The notes below the pieces were generated by a model. The model was not told where the DNA came from, ran no database searches, and saw only the letters and a list, made by a program, of their open reading frames with translations. Below, piece by piece: positions 1-5,563 of a stretch of 5,596 bases of DNA. Origin of the DNA: Prevotellaceae bacterium. Lineage in GTDB: Bacteria > Bacteroidota > Bacteroidia > Bacteroidales > UBA932. The position numbers and the translations under genes are program-made. The first letter of the stretch is position 1, and the number at the start of each line of letters is the position of its first letter. The stretch lies in the NCBI GenBank assembly GCA_031267155.1, contig JAIRZR010000224.1:1-5596 (forward strand), written 5' to 3'.

Positions 1-79
1 CAATGACGGATAACCGTCTGACATTACGCCCATTACCAACACACGGTTACCCGTCATTGCGAGGCACGAAGCAATCCAG
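1..79. repeat. Palindromic intergenic repeat, truncated by window edge
   Basis: Bases 1-17 and 43-59 are inverted copies of each other: 16 of 17 positions pair, and the only mismatch is 10 against 50. A 25-base spacer separates them. The right arm continues outward as GCGAGGCACGAAGCAATCC, and the matching left extension would lie before the window. The core CCGTCATTGCG recurs in the hairpin at 734-760. I recall repeats containing this kind of sequence as widespread dispersed intergenic elements in several phyla, but I cannot confirm the copy number here. No coding potential is visible in this stretch. Confidence 0.7.
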
Positions 80-138
80 AAAGTTCAATTGTTATACGTT
101 ATTAATTTTCCTTCCCTTAATGGGGGACTGCCGGGGAC

Positions 139-699
139 TTAATCCTCAGTTATTACAATCACGGTTTTATATTCTTTTTTAAGACAGCCATCGGAGACGG
201 TATAATAAAATTCTATTGCATGAGCCGGTTTGCCGTAATATGGGATTGTTGGCAATATTCCGTCGTCGTATGCTGCTTTGCCGTTGAATACCACGGCTCC
301 CGCATACGGCGAGGATACCGGCGACTGACGGATGTATCCGGACGTCATCAAATCGGGAACGGTACTCCATGTGCCTGCCGCTTCGACGCCGAATATCTGG
401 TTAATCTGCAATGCTTCCGCGTATTTGCGGCATACGGATACTGTGTCGCTGGGGAAGAATACCCTGTTGCTGCGAACGGTATGGAGATAAACTTTTCTGT
501 CTGTCTCCCCGGCGAGGCACTCGCTGGAAGCTCTGTACGTATAAGTATATGTCCCGTACGGAGGTGTCGAACTGATGACGCCGGTACTGGCGTCTATTGA
601 AAGACCGGTCCAGTTCAGCGTGGTCATAACGAATCGTGAGTATAATGACCTTAATAATCCCGAATAGAAAGATTTGAGCGACGGGATTTGAACCCTCAT
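139..699 (-). CDS. Probable remnant of an Ig-like repeat surface protein
   Basis: This is a frame of up to 186 codons; the first internal ATG, at 627, would give 162 residues. Residues 27-75 resemble a putative Ig (He_PIG-like) module, with GLSIDASTGVIS followed by a GTYTYTYRAS strand and Cys61. Residues 83-184 look like a second module with Cys90, an AAGTW segment and a closing strand FYYTVSDGCL with Cys172. The two closing strands align as YxYxxSxxCL followed by KV or KT and hydrophobic residues, so the protein is internally repetitive. Such modules are common in large secreted or cell-surface proteins of Bacteroidetes. There is no signal peptide and no recognisable C-terminal sorting domain. 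The first 24 residues do not look like the rest and are read from tRNA-like sequence (MRVQIPS is typical of frames across tRNA 3' ends). I see no promoter. The best reading is an eroded fragment of a larger gene; a short expressed protein is possible. The overlapping plus-strand frame at 220-600 looks spurious. Confidence 0.5.
   Translation of the reverse strand: MRVQIPSLKSFYSGLLRSLYSRFVMTTLNWTGLSIDASTGVISSTPPYGTYTYTYRASSECLAGETDRKVYLHTVRSNRVFFPSDTVSVCRKYAEALQINQIFGVEAAGTWSTVPDLMTSGYIRQSPVSSPYAGAVVFNGKAAYDDGILPTIPYYGKPAHAIEFYYTVSDGCLKKEYKTVIVITED
672..695 (-). other. tRNA 3'-end-like sequence (T-arm half), possible att remnant
   Basis: Read on the minus strand this contains GGGTTCAAATCCCGTCGCTC. 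It carries the TTCAAAT T-loop signature with a GGG/CCC stem, followed by seven bases where an acceptor strand would lie. The rest of the T-stem does not pair well (A against G, then G against T). No matching acceptor or anticodon half lies upstream (positions 696-770), so this is not an intact tRNA gene. A tRNA 3' end left by an integrated element would look like this, but so could chance similarity, because the hairpin family at the right end of the window shares the string ATCCCGTC. Confidence 0.3.
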
Positions 700-733
700 T
701 CCGGCGAAAGACAGAATCCTTCAATACAGCATG

Positions 734-760
734 TATTGCGGGTCAGGCCCGCAATGACGG
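734..760. repeat. Hairpin repeat sharing the CCGTCATTGCG core
   Basis: ATTGCGGG at 735-742 pairs perfectly with CCCGCAAT at 748-755 around a five-base loop. The following GACGG makes the sequence GCAATGACGG, the same core as in the palindrome at the left edge of the window. This looks like a short member of the same broad class of dispersed palindromic repeats. It has no T-run, so it is unlikely to be an intrinsic terminator. Confidence 0.6.
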
Positions 761-876
761 ACTGCAAAGGCAAAGAGTCCGGACTGCAAACCGAAGCTGA
801 CAGAAGGAGTTCCGAAATTCTGTGCATACAAGCCTGTGAAAGGCAACTTTATTTATTTCTTAAAAAAAATTCGCTT

Positions 877-966
877 AACGCCTCAAAATAATATTTCGCC
901 TAAAATTATATAAAATGCGGAGTTTTGCCAGACACTCCGGGCAATGTCTCAAAATAATATTTCGCC
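877..966 (+). repeat. Pair of direct repeats ahead of the ftsK promoter
   Basis: CTCAAAATAATATTTCGCC occurs exactly at 882-900 and again at 948-966, a period of 66 bases. Including five upstream bases, the two copies agree at 22 of 24 positions (AAYGY followed by the 19-mer), and both are followed by an AAAATT run shifted by one base. The second copy ends 26 bases before the -7 box. The pair could be binding sites for a regulator or a product of local duplication; the sequence alone does not decide. Confidence 0.75.
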
Positions 967-970
967 AAAA

Positions 971-1000
971 TTTTCAGCATTAAAAAAATGATTAACTTTG
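971..1000 (+). promoter_or_regulatory. Bacteroidetes-type promoter of ftsK
   Basis: TAACTTTG at 993-1000 matches the Bacteroidetes -7 consensus TAnnTTTG exactly. A TTTT at 971-974 lies 18 bases upstream, where the less conserved -33 element (usually TTTG) is expected. Transcription would begin near 1007 and give a leader of about 15 nt before the ATG at 1022. No Shine-Dalgarno sequence precedes that ATG, which is normal for the phylum. Confidence 0.65.
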
Positions 1001-1021
1001 CGCGCTCAATCATTATTGAAA

Positions 1022-3376
1022 ATGACAAAGAATAAGGATAATAAGAAGACTGAAGGGAAAAAGCAAAATGAAGCGGCGTCCTTTATTTGTGGCCTGCTCT
1101 TTTGCGCCCTGGGTCTGTTTTTGTTTGTGGCGTTTCTGGTTTACCTGTTGAAATGGAAACCGTCTCAGTCTAATCCGAACGATGGCAATGTGGGCGTATT
1201 TGGACTTGGAATAGCCAAAACAGCCATAACTCATTTTGGTTTGGGCGCGTTATTTATTCCGGTGATACTTTTCATTATTGGCGTTCATATATTGCGTCCG
1301 GTCAAAAAGTTTGTCAGGATTCTCGTGATGCTCATTTTTGGAGCAGTTCTACTTTCCGTGACTTTGACATTTCTGCTTTACTGGTGGGAAACTTCCAGAA
1401 GCTGGCTGGGGAACGGATTGGGCGGGAAGTTCGGATACTATTTGTTTGATTTGTTGAAAACGCCAATCGGGACATTCGGTACAGGACTGTTTTTGCTGGT
1501 GCTGATAGCCGCATACGTTTTATCCATTTCTCCGAAAGCCGTAAATATTATCGGAATGGCATGGCTCAAGCCCTTCGGTTTCCTGAGGAAAATGTTCCTT
1601 ATGATGAAGAAAAGGGAAAAGAAAATCAGGAATAAGGACATAATACCCGAAGATGATATCCGGCAAGCTCAGGATGACGAAAATCCTTTCGTGGATGAAC
1701 CGTATGAGGAAGACGATGATGATCTTATGGTGATAAGGAATCCCGGAGACCTGAGTGAAAATCCGGAGACGGGACAGATGCCGCTGATTCCGCAGTATGA
1801 CCCGAAGTTGGATCTCGGTACCAAAGTAATAGAAGAAGAATATCTTCCCGAGGAATCGCTGACAGGCGAACTGTTCGACCCGACCAAAGACCTTTCGGGA
1901 TATCAGCGTCCGCCCGTAGATTTGCTCGAGGACTATAAAACCCTTGGAGACAAGATCGATAACGACGAACTGAAAAGAAACAAGGATAAGATTGTGGAAA
2001 TTCTCGGACAGTATAAAATAGGTATCGAGAAAATTTACGCCACAGTCGGTCCCACTGTAACCCTCTATGAAATAGTCCCGAAAGAAGGCATCCGCATTGC
2101 CCAGATAAGGCGTCTTGAGGACGATATAGCCCTGCGTATCGCGGCTACCGGAGTCCGCATCATTGCCCCGATGCCCGGAAAGGGAACGGTCGGAATAGAA
2201 GTCCCCAACGACAAACCGGACATTGTTTCAATGCGTTCCGTCATTAAGTCGGCGAAATTCCAGGAATCCAAGTTCGATTTGCCGGTCGCCCTCGGGAAAA
2301 CCATTCTGGGAGAAATATACGCATTCGACCTCGCAAAAATGCCACACCTGCTTGTCGCGGGAGCGACAGGACAGGGAAAATCGGTGGGACTTAACGCCAT
2401 ACTCACTTCCCTGCTGTACAAGAAACATCCTGCGGAACTGAAAATCGTTATGGTCGATCCCAAAAAGGTGGAGCTTACGCCATACAACAAGATCGAAAAA
2501 CATTTTCTTGCCAAGCTCCCCGACACGGAAGAGCCGATCATAACCGATACGCAAAAAGTTGTATATACTTTGAAATCATTGTGTATGGAAATGGATAACC
2601 GCTATGATCTTCTCAAGATGGCAGGGGTCAGGAATGTGAAGGAATACAACGAAAAGTTTGTAAACAGGCGGCTGAATCCCATGAGGGGACACAGGTACAT
2701 GCCATATATCCTGCTGGTTATAGACGAGTTTGCCGACCTTATCATGACCGCCGGAAAGGAAGTCGAGGAACCCATAGCCCGCTTAGCCCAGCTGGCGCGC
2801 GCTATCGGGATACATCTGATTATTGCAACACAGAGACCCACAACGAACATTATCACCGGATTAATAAAAGCGAACTTTCCGGCGCGCATCGCATTCCGCG
2901 TTACTTCGATGATTGATTCGAGAACAATTCTGGACGTCCCAGGAGCAAACCGGCTTATCGGACGCGGCGACATGCTTGTCTCGGCAGGCGGCGCCGACCT
3001 GGTTCGCGTACAGTGCGCTTTCGTGGATACTCCCGAAGTTGACCGTCTTACGGATTTCATCCGCCTGCAGCCCGGATATGGCGCCGCATACGATTTGCCC
3101 GAATATGTGGACGAAAAAGCCGCGGAAAAACAAATCGACATGCAAAACCTCGACTCGATGTTCGAGGAATGCGCAAAGGCAATTGTTATAAATCAAATCG
3201 GCTCGACTTCTTTCCTGCAGAGAAAGCTGTCGCTGGGATACAACAGGGCGGGACGGATAATGGATCAGCTGCAGGCTGCGGGAATAGTCGGTCCTGCCGA
3301 AGGCAGCAAGCCGCGGCAGGTTCTGATAACGGACTTGTCGAGTCTCGAGAATATTCTGGCTGCGTTCAGAAAATAA
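1022..3376 (+). CDS. ftsK: DNA translocase FtsK (FtsK/SpoIIIE family)
   Basis: This is a septum-located hexameric dsDNA motor that pumps chromosome termini across the closing division site and activates XerCD at dif. The protein is 784 residues, a usual length for Bacteroidetes FtsK. Four membrane segments lie near residues 20-43, 72-91, 98-121 and 152-169. A short, strongly acidic linker (about 210-234) replaces the long Pro/Gln-rich linker of Escherichia coli. The motor domain starts near PPVDLL (297-302), with Walker A GATGQGKS at 447-454 and Walker B LLVIDE at 564-569. The C-terminal winged-helix gamma domain (about 716-772) contains YNRAGRIMDQ at 740-749. By comparison with E. coli, Asn741 and Arg745 match DNA-reading residues, and Asp748 stands where E. 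coli has Glu. I chose the ATG at 1022 because the in-frame TTG at 998 lies inside the -7 box. radA follows after 10 bp. The protein looks intact; one minor oddity is Val639 in the LDVPGAN motif, where Gln is common. Confidence 0.97.
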   Translation: MTKNKDNKKTEGKKQNEAASFICGLLFCALGLFLFVAFLVYLLKWKPSQSNPNDGNVGVFGLGIAKTAITHFGLGALFIPVILFIIGVHILRPVKKFVRILVMLIFGAVLLSVTLTFLLYWWETSRSWLGNGLGGKFGYYLFDLLKTPIGTFGTGLFLLVLIAAYVLSISPKAVNIIGMAWLKPFGFLRKMFLMMKKREKKIRNKDIIPEDDIRQAQDDENPFVDEPYEEDDDDLMVIRNPGDLSENPETGQMPLIPQYDPKLDLGTKVIEEEYLPEESLTGELFDPTKDLSGYQRPPVDLLEDYKTLGDKIDNDELKRNKDKIVEILGQYKIGIEKIYATVGPTVTLYEIVPKEGIRIAQIRRLEDDIALRIAATGVRIIAPMPGKGTVGIEVPNDKPDIVSMRSVIKSAKFQESKFDLPVALGKTILGEIYAFDLAKMPHLLVAGATGQGKSVGLNAILTSLLYKKHPAELKIVMVDPKKVELTPYNKIEKHFLAKLPDTEEPIITDTQKVVYTLKSLCMEMDNRYDLLKMAGVRNVKEYNEKFVNRRLNPMRGHRYMPYILLVIDEFADLIMTAGKEVEEPIARLAQLARAIGIHLIIATQRPTTNIITGLIKANFPARIAFRVTSMIDSRTILDVPGANRLIGRGDMLVSAGGADLVRVQCAFVDTPEVDRLTDFIRLQPGYGAAYDLPEYVDEKAAEKQIDMQNLDSMFEECAKAIVINQIGSTSFLQRKLSLGYNRAGRIMDQLQAAGIVGPAEGSKPRQVLITDLSSLENILAAFRK

Positions 3377-3386
3377 AAGAAAGGAA

Positions 3387-4754
3387 ATGTCGAAAACCAG
3401 GAAAGCATATTTTTGTCAGCAGTGCGGTTACGAGTCGGCGAAATGGCTGGGAAAATGTCCTTCGTGCGGCGAATGGAATTCGTTTGTCGAAGAGGTCATT
3501 TCAAAGCCTTCGCCCGCTCAGGTCATTACCGGGAAATCCGCGTCCAAACCCGTCAGTATAAACGATATCAGCATTGAGGAACACAACAGGATACTGCTTG
3601 TCAACAACGAGATGAACAGGCTGCTCGGAGGAGGTCTCGTCGCCGGTTCAATTGCCCTGATCGGCGGAGAACCCGGCATAGGAAAATCGACTTTAAGTCT
3701 GCAAATAGCTTTGAAACAGTCGAATTTAAGAACGCTGTATGTTTCCGGCGAAGAAAGCGCCAGCCAGATCAAACTCCGCGCCGAACGTCTTGGCGGAGGA
3801 AACAACGGCAATTGCTACATTCTTCCGGAAACGCTGCTGGAGAATATCCTGCTGCAGGCGCAGGAGACAAACCCCGATTTTGTCGTGATAGATTCGATAC
3901 AGACAATTTACACCGAAAAGCTGGATTCTTCGCCGGGAAGCGTCTCGCAGATAAGGGAATGTGCAGCCCTGCTCATGCGCTATGCAAAGGAAAGCAATAC
4001 TCCGGTGTTTATCATCGGGCATATAACAAAAGACGGCTCTATCGCAGGTCCCAAAATACTGGAACACATAGTAGATGTCGTTTTACAGTTCGAAGGAGAC
4101 AACAATTACATCTACCGTCTTCTGAGGTCGATGAAAAACCGTTTCGGCTCAACCGACGAAATTGGCATCTTCGAGATGACGGGAAGCGGCTTGAGGGAGG
4201 TGACCAACCCTTCGGAAGTCCTCATAACCCGTCATGACGAATCCCTGAGCGGCAGTTCCGTTGCCGCAATGATAGACGGGGCGCGTTCTTTTCTTATTGA
4301 AATACAGGCGCTGGTAAGTACCGCCGCTTATGGAACGCCGCAACGCTCTGCCACCGGTTTCGACGTGCGGCGCCTGAACATGCTGCTGGCTGTTCTGGAA
4401 AAACGCGCAGGTTTCAGACTGGCGGTCAAGGATGTGTTCCTTAATATTGCGGGAGGAATAAAGGTGATTGATCCGGCAATAGATCTTGCCGTTGTCTCGT
4501 CGATACTTTCGTCCACCGCCGATATTCCCATACCGCAGAACTGGTGTTTTTCGGGGGAAATAGGATTATCCGGCGAAATTCGTCCGGTAAACAGAATTGC
4601 AGCAAGAATCTCGGAAGCGGAAAAACTTGGATTCAAAAAAATATTTGTATCCAAATATAATAGAAAGACTCCGGAACTGAGCAAGTTCAAGATTGATATT
4701 CAGTATGTCGGGAAAATCTCGGAACTGATGGAAACATTGTTTAAAAACCGCTGA
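3387..4754 (+). CDS. radA: DNA repair and recombination ATPase RadA (Sms)
   Basis: RadA is a cytoplasmic RecA-like ATPase that drives branch migration and D-loop extension in homologous recombination, and in some bacteria natural transformation. The protein is 455 residues, close to the roughly 460 of E. coli RadA. Its domains run in family order. An N-terminal zinc finger has Cys10, Cys13, Cys24 and Cys27. The RecA core has Walker A GEPGIGKST at 94-102 and Walker B VVID at 166-169. The RadA-specific KNRFG motif is at 250-254. A C-terminal Lon-protease-like domain (about 275-450) serves as a structural and DNA-binding platform in RadA rather than as a protease. The ATG lies 10 bp after the ftsK stop, preceded by a purine-rich AAGAAAGGAA that may help initiation. 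The gene is almost certainly co-transcribed with ftsK, as I see no promoter in the gap. No truncation or missing key residue is visible. Confidence 0.98.
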   Translation: MSKTRKAYFCQQCGYESAKWLGKCPSCGEWNSFVEEVISKPSPAQVITGKSASKPVSINDISIEEHNRILLVNNEMNRLLGGGLVAGSIALIGGEPGIGKSTLSLQIALKQSNLRTLYVSGEESASQIKLRAERLGGGNNGNCYILPETLLENILLQAQETNPDFVVIDSIQTIYTEKLDSSPGSVSQIRECAALLMRYAKESNTPVFIIGHITKDGSIAGPKILEHIVDVVLQFEGDNNYIYRLLRSMKNRFGSTDEIGIFEMTGSGLREVTNPSEVLITRHDESLSGSSVAAMIDGARSFLIEIQALVSTAAYGTPQRSATGFDVRRLNMLLAVLEKRAGFRLAVKDVFLNIAGGIKVIDPAIDLAVVSSILSSTADIPIPQNWCFSGEIGLSGEIRPVNRIAARISEAEKLGFKKIFVSKYNRKTPELSKFKIDIQYVGKISELMETLFKNR

Positions 4755-4866
4755 AAAGTTTCACAACAGCGTAAGGCAATGCCCACCACCCGGACGCGCT
4801 TTTAATGTCTCTGTGTTTTCGCTAAGGGAATGTTCCATGTCACAAATTTAATTGTCATGTCCAATT

Positions 4867-4905
4867 GCCCGGAGGGCCTGCAGGGCATTAATATCAATAG
4901 AAAAC
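4867..4905 (+). repeat. Hairpin-plus-tail repeat copy 1
   Basis: GCCC at 4867-4870 pairs with GGGC at 4874-4877 around a GGA loop. An extra CTGCAGGGC follows, then the tail ATTAATATCAATAGAAAAC, which ends in the same TAGAAAAC as copies 2 and 3. The inserted CCTGCAGG (4877-4884) is itself a perfect palindrome. Confidence 0.6.
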
Positions 4906-4913
4906 CGTAAAAA

Positions 4914-4945
4914 ATCCCGTCAGGGATGAAATATCGGTAGAAAAC
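4914..4945 (+). repeat. Hairpin-plus-tail repeat copy 2 (GTCA loop)
   Basis: ATCCC at 4914-4918 pairs with GGGAT at 4923-4927 around GTCA. The tail GAAATATCGGTAGAAAAC follows. The 14-base hairpin is found again, inverted, at 5300-5313 and 5350-5363. With its tail it matches the inverted copy at 5334-5363 at nearly every position. Confidence 0.75.
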
Positions 4946-5036
4946 AGTCGGAAATCGGTAAGAATCCCGTGAGTCCCCCATTAAAAGATTTAATGCAAAA
5001 AGAGATATAACAGCCCGAGTTTGTAAACGATATCAA

Positions 5037-5067
5037 AACCCGAAGGGTTGAAATTATTATAGAAAAC
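5037..5067 (+). repeat. Hairpin-plus-tail repeat copy 3 (GAA loop)
   Basis: AACCC at 5037-5041 pairs with GGGTT at 5045-5049 around GAA, followed by the tail GAAATTATTATAGAAAAC. It differs from the copies at 5086, 5137 and 5192 by paired changes in the stem. Confidence 0.75.
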
Positions 5068-5085
5068 AGGACAGGCAATCTAAAA

Positions 5086-5113
5086 ACGCCGAAGGCGTGA
5101 CATTATTATAGAA
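5086..5113 (+). repeat. Hairpin-plus-tail repeat copy 4 (GAA loop)
   Basis: ACGCC at 5086-5090 pairs with GGCGT at 5094-5098 around GAA. The tail GACATTATTATAGAA is nearly that of copy 3. Two stem positions differ from copy 3, and both partners changed so that pairing is kept. Confidence 0.75.
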
Positions 5114-5136
5114 TGTATTTTTGAAGGGAGACCGGC

Positions 5137-5165
5137 GTAATTTTATAATGCCACCCTTTCAGGGT
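5137..5165 (-). repeat. Hairpin-plus-tail repeat copy 5, inverted (GAA loop)
   Basis: On the minus strand ACCCT pairs with AGGGT around GAA (plus-strand stem 5153-5157 with 5161-5165). The tail GGCATTATAAAATTAC lies at 5137-5152. Its tail faces that of copy 4, so the array changes direction here. Confidence 0.65.
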
Positions 5166-5191
5166 TTTTAGCTGGTGTTAATTGTTGTTTG

Positions 5192-5217
5192 CTATAATAA
5201 TGGCATCCCTTCGGGAT
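5192..5217 (-). repeat. Hairpin-plus-tail repeat copy 6, inverted (GAA loop)
   Basis: On the minus strand ATCCC pairs with GGGAT around GAA (stem 5205-5209 with 5213-5217). The tail GCCATTATTATAG closely matches copies 3 and 4 in the opposite orientation. Confidence 0.75.
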
Positions 5218-5299
5218 TTGATGATTGAACTTATTATTAGTCGTTTGCGATGTTGTTATATGAAAGGGATGAAATGTAAAAACGAAGATACTGCGTGTC

Positions 5300-5313
5300 A
5301 TCCCTGACGGGAT
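5300..5313 (-). repeat. Hairpin copy 7, inverted, tail not recognisable
   Basis: This is the same 14-base hairpin ATCCCGTCAGGGAT as copy 2, on the minus strand. The expected AT-rich tail to its left has decayed or was never present. Confidence 0.65.
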
Positions 5314-5333
5314 CTTGCTGGACAATGAATTGA

Positions 5334-5363
5334 TTGCTACCAATATTTAATCCCTGACGGGAT
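5334..5363 (-). repeat. Hairpin-plus-tail repeat copy 8, inverted (GTCA loop)
   Basis: The hairpin ATCCCGTCAGGGAT lies on the minus strand at 5350-5363. Its tail TAAATATTGGTAGCAA, at 5334-5349, differs from the tail of copy 2 at only a few positions. It is an inverted partner of copy 2, about 420 bp away. Confidence 0.75.
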
Positions 5364-5455
5364 TTTTGATTCCGGCAATGTTATATGCTTTTTGCATTAT
5401 ACTGCGCGCGGTCTAAAATTGTGATATAAAAATGTAGAGATGCTTTGTGTCTTTT

Positions 5456-5470
5456 GACGCTGTAGGCGTC
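5456..5470. repeat. Small hairpin (GACGC/GCGTC)
   Basis: GACGC at 5456-5460 pairs with GCGTC at 5466-5470 around TGTAG. It marks the start of a second group of hairpins that lack the AT-rich TAGAAAA tail. Confidence 0.55.
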
Positions 5471-5481
5471 TGATGTGGATA

Positions 5482-5511
5482 ACCCCGTGCAAGCGAAGCG
5501 CAGCCCGGGGT
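5482..5511. repeat. Long GC-rich hairpin with inner GAA loop
   Basis: ACCCCG at 5482-5487 pairs with CGGGGT at 5506-5511. Inside it TGC (5488-5490) pairs with GCA (5500-5502), and GC (5493-5494) with GC (5498-5499) around GAA, giving about 11 base pairs with two small bulges. No T-run follows, so it does not look like an intrinsic terminator. Confidence 0.65.
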
Positions 5512-5529
5512 ACGTATATCTCTCCGACA

Positions 5530-5563
5530 CAACTCCGTATGGAGTTGAACTGCTACGCAGTTC
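5530..5563. repeat. Two back-to-back perfect hairpins
   Basis: CAACTCC (5530-5536) pairs with GGAGTTG (5541-5547) around GTAT. The next hairpin, GAACTGC (5547-5553) with GCAGTTC (5557-5563) around TAC, shares base 5547 with the first. Both stems are seven perfect pairs. GAACTGCG recurs at 5587-5594, at the window edge, and may begin another copy. Confidence 0.7.

Larger units (their letters stand above)
700..1021. other. Non-coding region upstream of ftsK
   Basis: This 322-base stretch separates the surface-protein remnant from ftsK. It holds, in order, the hairpin repeat at 734-760, a purine-rich stretch with no convincing gene, an AT-rich block from about 848, two copies of a 19-24 nt motif (877-900 and 943-966) flanking a small hairpin (CGGAGT at 918-923 with ACTCCG at 934-939), and the ftsK promoter. 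The open frame at 688-891 runs through repeat DNA and shows no protein-like features. Confidence 0.7.

Noticed and set aside
220..600. Plus-strand open frame of 126 codons
   Set aside because: It is antisense to the Ig-like frame, which has recognisable domain patterns. The plus frame is rich in Cys and Arg without any family signature.
672..770. Complete tRNA gene on the minus strand
   Set aside because: Only the T-arm and 3' strand resemble a tRNA. The T-stem pairs poorly, and no anticodon arm or acceptor 5' strand can be found.
688..891. Plus-strand open frame of 67 codons
   Set aside because: It runs through the 734-760 hairpin repeat and the tRNA-like region, and has no domain, membrane segment or initiation context.
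998..1021. TTG start that would add eight residues to FtsK
   Set aside because: The TTG lies inside the -7 promoter box and before the likely transcription start. The ATG at 1022 begins a normal FtsK N-terminus.
4749..4803. Intrinsic terminator after radA
   Set aside because: CGCTG/CAGCG (4749-4771) has a long loop and no T-run. The alternative AGCG...CGCT (4768-4800) before a short TTTT has only four or five pairs. Neither is convincing, though transcription must end somewhere in this region.
5143..5343. Minus-strand open frame of 66 codons
   Set aside because: It is read straight through several hairpin repeats, which explains its lack of protein character.
4867..5363. CRISPR array
   Set aside because: Units vary in sequence, occur in both orientations and at irregular spacing, and no spacers of even length separate them.
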